A DNA stretch of 64,000 nucleotides from Microbulbifer sp. HZ11 (lineage in GTDB: Bacteria; Pseudomonadota; Gammaproteobacteria; Pseudomonadales; Cellvibrionaceae), in assembly GCF_000708675.1 (NCBI RefSeq), contig NZ_JELR01000002.1:1178001-1242000 (forward strand), read 5' to 3'. This document shows positions 10,356 to 19,333 of this stretch, piece by piece. The notes below the pieces were generated by a model. The model was not told the origin of the DNA, made no database searches, and saw only the letters and a list, made by a program, of their open reading frames with translations. A program made the position numbers and the translations under genes. Every line of letters starts with the position of its first letter. Position 1 is the stretch's first letter.

Positions 10356-11546
10356 TCAATCCCGCGCCTTCACCACCCACTGGTCGCCCTCGCGCACCAG
10401 TTCGCGGTCGCAGCGTGCCAGGGTCTCGGTATCGTCGCTGCCCTCCTCGGGCATCGCGCTGATGACTATCTCACCATCCCCACGCAGGCTGGCAATCAGT
10501 TGCCAAAGCTGCTCACTGTCACTGGCCGGAGCCAGGATAGCGCCGGCTTCGTCACTGGCGCTCTGTCCCAGGGTATTGATCGCTACCAAGTCGGTACTGA
10601 AGCCGGTGGCCGCCCGGTCGCGACCAAACACGGCGCCGATGCCGTTGTAGCGGCCACCATTGGCCAGTGCCTGACCATGGCCGGGAGAGTAAGCGGCGAA
10701 AACCAGCCCGGTTTCGTAGTCGTAACCGCGCATTTCGCCGAGATCAAAAAACAACTCAACCTGCGGATAACGGCGTGCGATCGCATCCGCCACCCGCTGT
10801 AATTCATCCAGCGCATTGAGCAGTGCTTTGGGGCCGCCCGCAAACAGTTCGCTGGCGCGGGACAGGCATTCACTGCCCCCGGCAAGGCGAGGCAGACTAC
10901 GCAGCCATTTCGCCGCTTGGGCGTTTTCAATGTTCGCTTCCACCCAGCGCTCGATATCTGCCACCGCCTTGCTCTGTAACAGCGTGGTCAGTGCACTCTG
11001 CTGATCCGCGTTCAGCTGCGCGGCGTCCGCCAGGCTGCGGAAAATTGCCACATGGCCGAGATCCAGGTGGATCTCGCGAATTCCCGCGGTGCGCAGGGTC
11101 TCCACCATCAGGCTGATGACCTCGATGTCCCCCTGCAGACTCTCGACGCCGTACAGCTCAGCGCCAATCTGAATCGGTGCCCGCGGGCCCATGGGCGCAC
11201 GCGGTCGGGTGTAGAGCACCTGGCCGGCGTAACACAGGCGGTTGGCACCGCTTCTGGGGAAACTGTGGGAATCGATACGCGCGGCCTGGGGGGTGATATC
11301 CGCGCGGATGCCCAGGCTGCGCCCGGACAACTGGTCGGTCACCCGGAAAGTGCTCAGGTCCACATCGCGGCCCATACCAATCAGCAGAGAATCGGTGAAT
11401 TCCACCATCGGTGGGATGATCATCTCGTAGCCCCAGCGGTGGTACAGGTCCAGCAGATCTCTGCGCAGGGTTTCCACCCGCTTGGCGTCCGCGGGCAAAA
11501 TCTCGGCGATGCCATCCGGTAGCATCCAGCGTTCGGCTTGGGTCAT
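10356..11546 (-). CDS. hisZ: ATP phosphoribosyltransferase regulatory subunit
   Basis: 396 residues, a paralogue of the histidyl-tRNA synthetase catalytic core without the anticodon domain. HisZ forms an octamer with the short form of HisG and gives it histidine feedback control in the first step of histidine synthesis. Visible class-II features: N-terminal LPDGIAEILPADA, motif 2-like SLGIRADITPQAARID, and the C-terminal YYETGLVFAAY-like stretch (YDYETGLVFAAYSPGHG). Its presence predicts a short-form HisG elsewhere in the genome. It lies between the DUF2065 gene and purA, away from other his genes, as in pseudomonads. Confidence 0.93.
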   Translation of the reverse strand: MTQAERWMLPDGIAEILPADAKRVETLRRDLLDLYHRWGYEMIIPPMVEFTDSLLIGMGRDVDLSTFRVTDQLSGRSLGIRADITPQAARIDSHSFPRSGANRLCYAGQVLYTRPRAPMGPRAPIQIGAELYGVESLQGDIEVISLMVETLRTAGIREIHLDLGHVAIFRSLADAAQLNADQQSALTTLLQSKAVADIERWVEANIENAQAAKWLRSLPRLAGGSECLSRASELFAGGPKALLNALDELQRVADAIARRYPQVELFFDLGEMRGYDYETGLVFAAYSPGHGQALANGGRYNGIGAVFGRDRAATGFSTDLVAINTLGQSASDEAGAILAPASDSEQLWQLIASLRGDGEIVISAMPEEGSDDTETLARCDRELVREGDQWVVKARD

Positions 11547-11610
11547 GATGTGGGCATTCGACAGTTAACAGTGCGGCCGCAGTGGCCGGAAGAATTCTCA
11601 GTCCTGGAGA

Positions 11611-11796
11611 TCATGCAAAGAGCATCAGCAGGGCTGTGCCGGCGAGCATGGATACCAGCCCCGCCGTGCGCAGGCTGCGATTATCCACAGATGCCAGCTG
11701 CTGCACCAGTGCGCGCCAGCGCTTGGGGTAGAGAAAAGGCAATATGCCTTCGATGATCAGCACCAGGCCAATGGCCCGGACCAGCTCGTCCCACAC
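11611..11796 (-). CDS. DUF2065 (YjeT-like) small membrane protein
   Basis: A 61-residue protein read from a GTG at 11796 (VWDELVRAIGLVLIIEG), with GGAG about nine bases upstream. The frame is open further upstream, but that part crosses the hflC terminator and does not look like the family, which normally starts at (M/V)WDEL and is about 60 residues long. Two transmembrane segments are visible (AIGLVLIIEGILPFLYP and TAGLVSMLAGTALLMLFA) around a short basic loop. Function is unknown. E. coli has the same gene (yjeT) between hflC and purA, so the position is conserved. Confidence 0.85.
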   Translation of the reverse strand: MWDELVRAIGLVLIIEGILPFLYPKRWRALVQQLASVDNRSLRTAGLVSMLAGTALLMLFA

Positions 11797-11845
11797 GGTA
11801 GCGGCTCCAGCAGCGTTCCTACAATTCCAGCAAACAGGCCGGCAC

Positions 11846-11870
11846 AAAAAAACCGGGCGCCGGCCCGGTT
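11846..11870 (-). terminator. Intrinsic terminator downstream of hflC
   Basis: Read on the minus strand, AACCGGGC-CGGC-GCCCGGTT is followed directly by a run of T. It separates hflC from the DUF2065 gene, so the last genes of the cluster depend on read-through or on a promoter between 11797 and 11846. Confidence 0.8.
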
Positions 11871-11930
11871 TCGAGGATTTTACCACTAATTTGTGGAAGT
11901 GTGGCCACCACCGTGGCCACTAAATAGCCG

Positions 11931-12806
11931 TTACTTACCTGAAGAATCCTTCAGGTAACGGAAGAACTCGCTGTCCGGCTCCACCAGCAGAATGTCGCTC
12001 TTGTCCTTGAAGGACTCCTTGTAGGCGGTAAGGCTGCGGGAGAAGCGATAGAACTCCGGATCCTTGCTGAAGGCCTGGGCGTAAATCTTGGCCGCTTCCG
12101 CATCCCCTTCACCACGCAACTCTTCCGCCTTGCGGTAGGCTTCCGACTCAATCACCACCTTCTGTCGGTCGGCATTGGCGCGGATGCGCTCGCTAGCTTC
12201 CTGACCTTTCGCACGGTGATCCCGGGCTTCCAGCTCACGGCCGGCGCGCATACGCTGGAATACCGACTCGGACACTTCCGGTGGCAGGTCGATGCGCTTG
12301 ACGCGCACATCAACGATTTCCACACCCAGATCTTTCTGCGCGGTCTGGTTCAGGTTTCGCGTGATATCGCCCATCAACTCATCGCGCTCACCACTGACCA
12401 CCTCGTGCAGATCCCGCACACCAAACTGGTTACGCAGGCGGTTATTGATCTGCTCTGCCAGCAGTCGCACCGCGTTGCGCTCATCGCCGCGCGTTGCGAC
12501 GTAAAAGCGACCCACATCAACAATACGGAACTTCGCGTAGGAGTCCACCATCATGAACTTGTTTTCGCTGTTCAGCATCCGCACCGGTTGCGAGTCCACA
12601 GTCTGGATACGGGCATCGAACTTGCGCAGCTCGTTCACCAGTGGAATCTTGAAATACAGGCCCGGCTTATAGTCCGTGCGCACCACTTCACCGAAGCGCA
12701 GTAATACGGCCTTCTCGGTTTCTTTTACCACAAACGCACTACTGGAAACCGCGAGCACGGCCAGCAGCACCAGGGCGATAACAAAAAGAGACTTGTTGCT
12801 ATTCAT
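11931..12806 (-). CDS. hflC: HflC, SPFH/band-7 membrane protein
   Basis: 291 residues. With HflK it forms the large periplasmic cage that encloses the FtsH protease in the inner membrane and limits its access to membrane substrates. Residues ~5-25 are a single N-terminal anchor (LFVIALVLLAVLAVSSSAFVV). The band-7 domain follows (ETEKAVLLRFGEVV), then a charged helical stretch (GRELEARDHRAKGQEASERI) and the conserved C-terminal helix KDPEFYRFSRSLTAY. It sits 11 bases behind hflK and ends the hflX-hflK-hflC transcript at a strong terminator. Confidence 0.96.
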   Translation of the reverse strand: MNSNKSLFVIALVLLAVLAVSSSAFVVKETEKAVLLRFGEVVRTDYKPGLYFKIPLVNELRKFDARIQTVDSQPVRMLNSENKFMMVDSYAKFRIVDVGRFYVATRGDERNAVRLLAEQINNRLRNQFGVRDLHEVVSGERDELMGDITRNLNQTAQKDLGVEIVDVRVKRIDLPPEVSESVFQRMRAGRELEARDHRAKGQEASERIRANADRQKVVIESEAYRKAEELRGEGDAEAAKIYAQAFSKDPEFYRFSRSLTAYKESFKDKSDILLVEPDSEFFRYLKDSSGK

Positions 12807-12817
12807 GGTTTCTCTCC

Positions 12818-13969
12818 TTATCGCACTTCACGGCTGCGGCGGCTGTTGGCCACTTCAGTGCGCAACTGGTTGATTACCCGCTGGGAGATCTCGTCGATCA
12901 CCTGGGGAGAGATCTGCGGACGCTGGCTGGCACTGGTGGCGCTACCTTCGGCCAGCTTGTCCAGTGGCAGGTACATCATATTGTTGCCACCCTCGACATC
13001 CACCATCACTTTGGAGGTGTTCTGCATCACTTCCTGCACCGCGTCCAGATACATACGCTCGCGAGTCACCTCCGGCGCACGCTCGAATTCAGCCAACAGC
13101 GCGGTAAAACGGGAAGCCTCACCACGGGCGCTTTCCACCACACGGGACTTGTAGGCTTCCGCTTCTTCCAGCATCCGCTGGGCCTGACCGCGAGCTACCG
13201 GGATCACCTGATTGGCATAGGCCTGGGCTTCATTCTGCAGGCGCACCTCGTCTTCGCGGGCACGCACCACATCATCAAACGCGTCCTGCACTTCCCGCGG
13301 TGCCTTGGCATCGGTGAGGTTGACCACATCGACGCGAATACCGGTTTTATACAGATCCAGGTAATCCTGCAGGCGCGCCTGGGTGTCGGCGGCCACCTGA
13401 GTACGATTCTGGGAGATAACCCCGTTCAGAGTCTGCGAACCCACCACGTGGCGCAGGGCGCTGTCGGTGGCTTCCTGCAGGCTTTTCAGCGGGTCCGCTC
13501 CACGCAGCACGAAGGATTCGGCGTCGTCGATATGCCACTGCACCTGCAGCACCACATCGACAATACTCGCGTCTTCGGTGAGCATCTGACCATTGGTGCG
13601 CTCGGTACGCACCTCGGTCATGTTGACCTTGGTGACATTATCAATCAGCGGCGGGTTCCAGTGCAGACCGGCGGTTTCGGTGCTGTGGTATTTACCCAGG
13701 CGCAAGACCACCGCAGATTCATTCGCATCCACCTGGTAGAAACCCCACAGGCCGTAGACCACGGCCAGTACAATCAGTACCAGTGACCACGGGAAGCTGG
13801 CACTGCCACCGGGACGACCGTCGTCCCCGGAAGGTTTGCCGCCGAACAGGCCGTTCAGCTTCTGCTGCATCTTACGCAGCACTTCATCCAGATCCGGCGG
13901 GCCATCGTTGTTGCGATTGCCGCCACCCCAAGGGTCCTTGTTATTACCACCCGGTTCGTTCCAGGCCAT
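12818..13969 (-). CDS. hflK: HflK, SPFH/band-7 membrane protein
   Basis: 383 residues, partner of HflC in the FtsH-regulating complex. The N-terminus is typical of HflK: a Gly/Asn/Asp-rich cytoplasmic tail (MAWNEPGGNNKDPWGGGNRN), then one transmembrane helix at about 55-75 (WSLVLIVLAVVYGLWGFYQV), then the band-7 domain (ANESAVVLRLGKYHSTETAG). Its long coiled region (EEAEAYKSRVVESARGEASR) is also family-typical. It lies 90 bases downstream of hflX and 11 bases upstream of hflC. Confidence 0.96.
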   Translation of the reverse strand: MAWNEPGGNNKDPWGGGNRNNDGPPDLDEVLRKMQQKLNGLFGGKPSGDDGRPGGSASFPWSLVLIVLAVVYGLWGFYQVDANESAVVLRLGKYHSTETAGLHWNPPLIDNVTKVNMTEVRTERTNGQMLTEDASIVDVVLQVQWHIDDAESFVLRGADPLKSLQEATDSALRHVVGSQTLNGVISQNRTQVAADTQARLQDYLDLYKTGIRVDVVNLTDAKAPREVQDAFDDVVRAREDEVRLQNEAQAYANQVIPVARGQAQRMLEEAEAYKSRVVESARGEASRFTALLAEFERAPEVTRERMYLDAVQEVMQNTSKVMVDVEGGNNMMYLPLDKLAEGSATSASQRPQISPQVIDEISQRVINQLRTEVANSRRSREVR

Positions 13970-14059
13970 TTATCAACTCCAACTCTGCAATTTATTAATC
14001 ATTAGCTGACGCAAATTCTAGCATTGATTGCCTAGGTCGCGCCGAGCAGCGGGATCCGT

Positions 14060-15397
14060 TCAGTCCACTTCCCAATCTTCTGGCTTTGGCTCATCTTCCG
14101 GTTTTTCCGGTAGCCACTGGGGTGGATTGGACACCTCGCGGAAAGGTGCCATCAGGCGCTGCAACTCCGCGCGCGGCAGCAGTACCTGTAATTCTACGTC
14201 GCCATTATCGCGGTAGTTTTCTTCCTGAACCGCGTTCCCTTCAAACAACTGCGCGCGCAGGCGCGCGTGCTGCGGTGGAATAACGATGGCGCCACTCACC
14301 ATCTGTTCACCGAGCCGCTCGGCAATGGCCTCGACCAGTAAATCACAACCAGCACCGGTGACTGCCGACAGCCAAACCGCACGGGGCACCCCCTGATCGT
14401 CGCGATCGATACGCGGTTCGGCATCCGCCAGTAGATCCAGTTTGTTGTACACCAGCAGATGGGGCAAATCCGCCGCGCCAATTTCCTCGAGTACCGTCTG
14501 AACCTCTTCAATCAAATGCAGGCGGTTCTCTGCCGCAGCATCCACTACGTGCAACAACAGGGTGGCATTGGCCGCCTCTTCCAGGGTGGCGCGGAAGGCT
14601 TCTACCAGCCGGTGTGGCAGGTGTGATACGAAACCTACGGTGTCGGCGAGGATCATCGCGCCGACATTTGGCAGGTCCACCCGGCGCATGGTCGGGTCCA
14701 GGGTCGCGAACAGCTGATCCTGCACATACACATCCGCATCGGTGATGCGATTGAACAGGGTGGATTTGCCGGCGTTGGTGTAACCCACCAGTGAGACCGT
14801 AGCCACTTCTGCACGGGAGCGGGCGCGGCGCCCCTGGTCGCGCTGACGACGCACCTTGTCCAGGCGCTTCTCAATGGAGTCGATACGCGCACGCAACAGC
14901 CGGCGGTCGGTTTCCAGCTGGGTCTCACCGGGACCGCGCAAACCGATACCGCCCTTCTGGCGCTCAAGGTGGGTCCAGCCCCGCACCAGGCGAGTGGACA
15001 TATGACGCAGCTGCGCCAGCTCGACCTGCAGCTTACCTTCATGGGTGCGCGCGCGCTGGGCGAAGATATCCAGAATCAGCCCGGTGCGGTCGAGCACCCG
15101 GCATTTGAGCTCGCGCTCGATGTTCCGCTCCTGACTGGGAGAGAGTGTGTGATCGAAAATCACCAGCGCAGCGTCGTGCTTGGTGACCGTCTCACGGATC
15201 TCTTCAAGCTTGCCGCGGCCGACAAATGTCTTGGGGTCGGGAGTGGCCCGCTGGCCAAAGATGAATGCCACCGGGTCGGCACCGGCAGACAGTGCCAGCT
15301 CTTCAAACTCCCGTGGGTCGTCGGGGCTGTCGATAGCAGAAAGCTCCAGATGCACCAGCACAGCCAGCTCTCCGGATTCCGGGCGATCAAAAAACAA
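14060..15397 (-). CDS. hflX: Ribosome-associated GTPase HflX
   Basis: 445 residues. HflX binds the ribosomal E site and splits stalled or heat-damaged 70S ribosomes. The N-terminal domain begins MFFDRPESGELAVLVH as in other gammaproteobacteria, with the nucleotide-binding FVGRGKLEEI. The G domain carries G1 GYTNAGKSTLFN, G3 DTVGF and G4 NKLDLL. The glycine-rich linker RQKGGIGLRGPGETQLE just before it is diagnostic. It lies between hfq and hflK as in E. coli and Pseudomonas. Confidence 0.97.
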   Translation of the reverse strand: MFFDRPESGELAVLVHLELSAIDSPDDPREFEELALSAGADPVAFIFGQRATPDPKTFVGRGKLEEIRETVTKHDAALVIFDHTLSPSQERNIERELKCRVLDRTGLILDIFAQRARTHEGKLQVELAQLRHMSTRLVRGWTHLERQKGGIGLRGPGETQLETDRRLLRARIDSIEKRLDKVRRQRDQGRRARSRAEVATVSLVGYTNAGKSTLFNRITDADVYVQDQLFATLDPTMRRVDLPNVGAMILADTVGFVSHLPHRLVEAFRATLEEAANATLLLHVVDAAAENRLHLIEEVQTVLEEIGAADLPHLLVYNKLDLLADAEPRIDRDDQGVPRAVWLSAVTGAGCDLLVEAIAERLGEQMVSGAIVIPPQHARLRAQLFEGNAVQEENYRDNGDVELQVLLPRAELQRLMAPFREVSNPPQWLPEKPEDEPKPEDWEVD

Positions 15398-15466
15398 GGA
15401 TTATTCTCTTGGAATCAATAGTTGGGGCCGCACATGGTGATGGATGCACCGGCGCCGAACAACAGA

Positions 15467-15487
15467 CGCCCCGGACGAGCCGGGGCG
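15467..15487 (-). terminator. Hairpin between hfq and hflX
   Basis: CGCCCCGG and CCGGGGCG form an 8-bp stem around a 5-base loop, followed on the minus strand by TCTGTTGTTC. It probably ends or attenuates hfq transcripts, giving more hfq than hflX message. Confidence 0.6.
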
Positions 15488-15587
15488 CTGAATACAACTT
15501 TACGCAATTTTGCGGGATGGCAGGCACTGTAGCCGACACCGCTGACCGCGGCGCTCTTCAGAACATTGCATCTCAACAACTGACGGA

Positions 15588-15875
15588 TTAACCGCCGAAG
15601 CTGTCTCGCTCACCGCCCTCCGGGGCACCACCTTCACCACCCTGGCCTGCCGGATTCATCAGCGGCACACGCACGGCACGGGAGGGAACAACGGTGGAAA
15701 TTGCATGTTTGTAAACCATCTGGCTTACGGTGTTTTTCAACAGTACTACGAACTGGTCAAAAGATTCGATCTGGCCCTGCAGCTTGATGCCGTTGACCAG
15801 ATAGATAGAAACCGGGATACGCTCTTTACGCAAAACGTTCAGGTAAGGGTCTTGTAAGCTGTGCCCTTTTGACAT
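15588..15875 (-). CDS. hfq: RNA chaperone Hfq
   Basis: 95 residues from the ATG at 15875, with AAGGAG seven bases upstream; the longer open frame has no such site. Hfq forms a hexameric ring that matches small RNAs with their mRNA targets. The Sm1 and Sm2 motifs are clear ([42 protein letters not shown]), including the proximal-face KHAIST. The C-terminal tail is unusual: Gly/Glu-rich ([19 protein letters not shown]), fairly short and acidic. It is downstream of miaA, the standard order. Confidence 0.98.
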   Translation of the reverse strand: MSKGHSLQDPYLNVLRKERIPVSIYLVNGIKLQGQIESFDQFVVLLKNTVSQMVYKHAISTVVPSRAVRVPLMNPAGQGGEGGAPEGGERDSFGG

Positions 15876-16056
15876 CTTTGTTCTCCTTGCCAAAAGATAA
15901 GTCGCCAGATGACGCACGATCGCGTCCGCGAATCCCGCGGACTGAAGAAACGGCCATGGTAATGAGGCGTATAAAAAAGAGCCAAAAATTAACAAGGCTC
16001 TGTGAATAACTGACTGATTTGGGACGGATACACCGGCCCACTCACGTTATGGCTGC

Positions 16057-17022
16057 TCAACCAAGAAATTTCAAGGCCTCTGGCAACATTTCATCGATTT
16101 TGCGGACTTTCCCGCCAGGCTCCTGGGCGCCGATCCGGTTCAAGTCGGGCCAGCGCCGCAACCAGGTCAACTGACGCTTGGCCAGCTGCCGGGTGGCTGC
16201 GACACCCGCCGCCACCATCTTATCGTAATCGGTATCGCCATCCAGGTACTCCCATACCTGGCGGTAGCCCACCGCGCGAATCGCCGGCAGGTCCTTGTGC
16301 AGATCACCGCGAGCACGCAGTGCTTTCACCTCGTCGATAAAGCCATTCTCCAGCATGCGCTCGAAGCGCTCGGCAATGCGCCGGTGCAGGATACTGCGAT
16401 CCTCCGGCACGATCGCCAGCTGTTGCACATCGAAGTGCGCCACCGGCGAGGTCTGCTCCTGCTCCACGCGCAGTTGGGTCATGGTCTTGCCGGTCAGGTG
16501 ATACACCTCCAGTGCGCGCTCGATTCGCACCGAGTGATTCGGGTGCAACTCGGCGGCAAGCTCTGGATCGACCTGCTGCAATTCCGCATGCAGCGCCGGC
16601 CAGCCCTCGCGCGCAGCGCGCGCTTCTATCTCCGCACGAAACTGCGGATCGGCCTCCGGCATTTCCGCCATGCCCTGCAATAGAGCCTTGAAATAGAGCA
16701 TGGTTCCGCCAACCAGCAGCGGAATTTTTCCGCGTCCACTGATTTCCTCCATCGCCGCCAGCGCGTCGCCGCGAAAGCGACCCGCAGAATAGCTCTCGGC
16801 GGGATCGCAAATATCGATCAGCCGGTGAGGGTAACGGGTCAATTCTTCCGGCGTGGGCTTGGCGGAGCCGATGTCCAGCCCCTGGTACACCAGCGCGGAA
16901 TCCACACTGATCAACTCCACCGGCAATTGATCACTGATCGCCATGGCCAGATCGGTCTTGCCGGAAGCGGTCGGGCCCATCAGGAAAATGGCACGGGGGC
17001 GGCGTTCAGCCGAAGCGTTCAA
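16057..17022 (-). CDS. miaA: tRNA dimethylallyltransferase
   Basis: 321 residues. MiaA transfers a dimethylallyl group to N6 of A37 in tRNAs that read UNN codons. The Walker-type P-loop [14 protein letters not shown] is at residues ~13-26, followed by [23 protein letters not shown] and the [14 protein letters not shown] motif. The conserved [17 protein letters not shown] and [15 protein letters not shown] near the C-terminus complete the family signature. It starts one base after the mutL stop, so the two are translationally linked. Confidence 0.97.
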   Translation of the reverse strand: MNASAERRPRAIFLMGPTASGKTDLAMAISDQLPVELISVDSALVYQGLDIGSAKPTPEELTRYPHRLIDICDPAESYSAGRFRGDALAAMEEISGRGKIPLLVGGTMLYFKALLQGMAEMPEADPQFRAEIEARAAREGWPALHAELQQVDPELAAELHPNHSVRIERALEVYHLTGKTMTQLRVEQEQTSPVAHFDVQQLAIVPEDRSILHRRIAERFERMLENGFIDEVKALRARGDLHKDLPAIRAVGYRQVWEYLDGDTDYDKMVAAGVAATRQLAKRQLTWLRRWPDLNRIGAQEPGGKVRKIDEMLPEALKFLG

Positions 17023-17023
17023 C

Positions 17024-18919
17024 TTACTGACCTCGCATAAACCACTTGTCCATATCCCCTAATTTGATTTGAGTCCATGTGGGACGGCCGTGGTTGCACT
17101 GGCCGCTGCGCTCGGTGCGCTCCATATCCCGCAGCAGGCCGTTCATTTCCGGAATGGTCAGTTTGCGGTTGGCGCGCACGGAGCCGTGACAGGCCATGGT
17201 AGAGAGAATCTCGTTGATCTGGTTGCCGATGCGGTCACTGCTGCCTTCCGCCAACAGGTCGCTGAGCACATCCCGCACCAGCTGTTCCACCGGGGCACCG
17301 TGCAGCATGGTAGGCACCTGGCGCACCATCAGGGTTTCCGGGCCCGCGCGCTGCAGTACAAAACCGAGGGAAGTGAACACTTCCTCGCGCTCTTCAAAGC
17401 AGTCCGCCTCGCGCTCGCTCACCGCCAGACTTACCGGCACCAGCAGCGGCTGTGCCTGAATGCCGCCAGCGGCGTGTGCGGTTTTCATTTTTTCGTAGAC
17501 GATACGCTCGTGGGCCGCGTGCATATCCACCACCACCATGCCGTGCTCGTTTTGGGACAGAATATAGATGCCGTGGAGCTGGGCGATGGCGAAACCCAGC
17601 GGTGGCGCTTCGCTTTCGGACTCTGCGGGCAGCTGTTGCGACCAGGCACCTGCGGCCGGGGCAGTTGCCGGCGCTTCCTGCACACCCCCTTCGAACGGCT
17701 TGTGCAGTTCACCGTAACCCTGCATCTGTTGCTGGATACGCTGCGGTGACGATTGCGAACCGTACCCCTGACCAGAAAACCCGCCAGCTTGCTGAGCTGG
17801 CTGGGGCGGCGCCGAGGATAATGGCATCCGCTCCTGCCCAGAGAACTCTCCCGCGGCCACGCCGGAAACCTGTGGCGAAGCAACCTGCTCCTCGCCCTCT
17901 TCGCGGGCGCCCGGGCGCACATCCGCCAGCGCCCGGTGCAGGGAGCCGAACAGAAAGTCGTGCACCAGACGGCTGTCGCGGAAGCGCACCTCGTGCTTGG
18001 TGGGGTGGACATTCACATCCACCGAGGCCGGATCCAGTTCGAGATAGAGTACAAACGCCGGATGGCGACCGTGGTACAGCACATCGGCAAACGCCCGGCG
18101 CACCGCATGGCTCACCACCCGGTCGCGAATCGCGCGGCCGTTCACATAGAAAAACTGCAGATCAGCCTGGGAGCGGGAAAACGCCGGCTCCGCCACCCAC
18201 CCCCACAGGCGCAGGCCGCTGCGCTCCATTTCGATATGCAGCGCATTCTGCATAAACGCCGGACCACACAACTGCGCAACGCGACGCTCCATTTCTGCAC
18301 GGCTGGCCCCGCCGCGCAGGTTGTGCACGCCCTTGCCGTTGTGGCGCAGGCTGATGGAAACATCGAAACGGGAGAGTGCGAGGCGCTTGATGGTTTCGTC
18401 GACGCGATTGAATTCGGTTTTTTCCGTGCGCAAAAATTTTCGCCGCGCGGGGGTGTTAAAAAACAGGTCCCGCACTTCTACCGTGGTTCCGCGGGGATGC
18501 GCGGCCGGCGCCAGCTGGGTTTCCATCTCGCGGCCTTCTGCAGACACTACCCAGCCCTTGCCGCTTTCCTCGCGGCTGCTGGTCAATGTGAGGCGGGCGA
18601 CGGATGAAATACTGGCGAGGGCCTCGCCGCGGAAGCCCAGGGTCGCTACCGCTTCCAGGTCTTCGAGGGCGTGGATTTTCGAGGTGGCGTGGCGGGCCAG
18701 GGCCAGGTGCAGATCGTCTTTCTCAATCCCCTTGCCGTTGTCCCGCACCATAATGCGCTTGGTGCCCCCCGCATCCAGATCCACTTCCAGCCGTGTTGCA
18801 CCGGCGTCGAGGCTGTTTTCCAACAGCTCTTTAATCACCGACGCGGGCCGCTCCACCACCTCACCGGCGGCGATCTGGTTAGCAAGTCTTGGGGAAAGTA
18901 ATTGGATATTTTCTGGCAT
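17024..18919 (-). CDS. mutL: DNA mismatch repair protein MutL
   Basis: 631 residues. MutL links MutS mismatch recognition to strand incision. The GHKL ATPase motifs are intact at the N-terminus ([38 protein letters not shown]), followed by the long Pro/Gln/Gly-rich linker. The dimerisation domain contains [12 protein letters not shown], which fits the DxHA(x2)E(x4)E endonuclease motif of MutL from MutH-less bacteria. This suggests self-nicking activity, as in Pseudomonas, rather than dependence on MutH. The repeat pair B1/B2 lies just upstream of the start codon, so its promoter probably lies near or within 18920-18990 unless transcription enters from the amidase gene. Confidence 0.97.
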   Translation of the reverse strand: MPENIQLLSPRLANQIAAGEVVERPASVIKELLENSLDAGATRLEVDLDAGGTKRIMVRDNGKGIEKDDLHLALARHATSKIHALEDLEAVATLGFRGEALASISSVARLTLTSSREESGKGWVVSAEGREMETQLAPAAHPRGTTVEVRDLFFNTPARRKFLRTEKTEFNRVDETIKRLALSRFDVSISLRHNGKGVHNLRGGASRAEMERRVAQLCGPAFMQNALHIEMERSGLRLWGWVAEPAFSRSQADLQFFYVNGRAIRDRVVSHAVRRAFADVLYHGRHPAFVLYLELDPASVDVNVHPTKHEVRFRDSRLVHDFLFGSLHRALADVRPGAREEGEEQVASPQVSGVAAGEFSGQERMPLSSAPPQPAQQAGGFSGQGYGSQSSPQRIQQQMQGYGELHKPFEGGVQEAPATAPAAGAWSQQLPAESESEAPPLGFAIAQLHGIYILSQNEHGMVVVDMHAAHERIVYEKMKTAHAAGGIQAQPLLVPVSLAVSEREADCFEEREEVFTSLGFVLQRAGPETLMVRQVPTMLHGAPVEQLVRDVLSDLLAEGSSDRIGNQINEILSTMACHGSVRANRKLTIPEMNGLLRDMERTERSGQCNHGRPTWTQIKLGDMDKWFMRGQ

Positions 18920-18978
18920 TGGATCTTGGTGTTTCGGCTAACCCCTTTGCCACATTCTTCGGGGTTCTATTGGAGTTT

Positions 18979-19099
18979 GTGGCGCCGGAGCACCGGGGTG
19001 TTGTTTTTGGAACCGAGCTAGGCGCCCCCCTGTGAACCCATCCCTGGGCGCTGCGTCGCAAACATCCTGTTTGCGACGCTTCCAAAAACAACACCCCGG
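18979..19099 (-). repeat. Palindromic element, copy B1
   Basis: Arms 18993-19012 and 19080-19099 pair perfectly over 20 bp (CCGGGGTGTTGTTTTTGGAA). The core is the reverse complement of copy A with about one change (inner hairpin 19053-19079, an 11-bp perfect stem), yet the arms share little with those of A. The tail (TGTGGCGCCGGAGCA read forward) is on the left, from about 18979. Confidence 0.9.
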
Positions 19100-19170
19100 C
19101 ACTCCCGCTAAATTCGAATCTCACTACTTCGTTAGCGGAAGGATGAAGCTACCTGCGGGGCATATGCGAA

Positions 19171-19282
19171 GCCAAAATGCTGGGGATGGGTTTTCAAAAG
19201 CGTCGGCGACAGGGACGTCGCCGACGCAGCGTACATGGACGTATTCACAGCGGTTTTGAAAACCCATACCCAGTGTTTTGGC
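19171..19282 (+). repeat. Palindromic element, copy B2
   Basis: Arms 19180-19199 and 19254-19273 pair over 20 bp with one mismatch and extend weakly to 19171 and 19282. The inner hairpin at 19200-19227 is an 11-bp stem GCGTCGGCGAC closing loop AGGGAC. The linker is GGACGTATTCACAGCGG. It is downstream of the amidase gene (minus strand) and inverted relative to B1. Confidence 0.88.
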
Positions 19283-19333
19283 GCCTCCGGAGGACCTTTA
19301 AAGCAAAGCTACTGCAGGCCGGGACCACGGTGC

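Noticed and set aside
18979..19282. CRISPR array or phage attachment site
   Set aside because: The repeated units are long palindromes with differing arms, at most two per locus, with no spacer pattern and no cas or integrase genes nearby.
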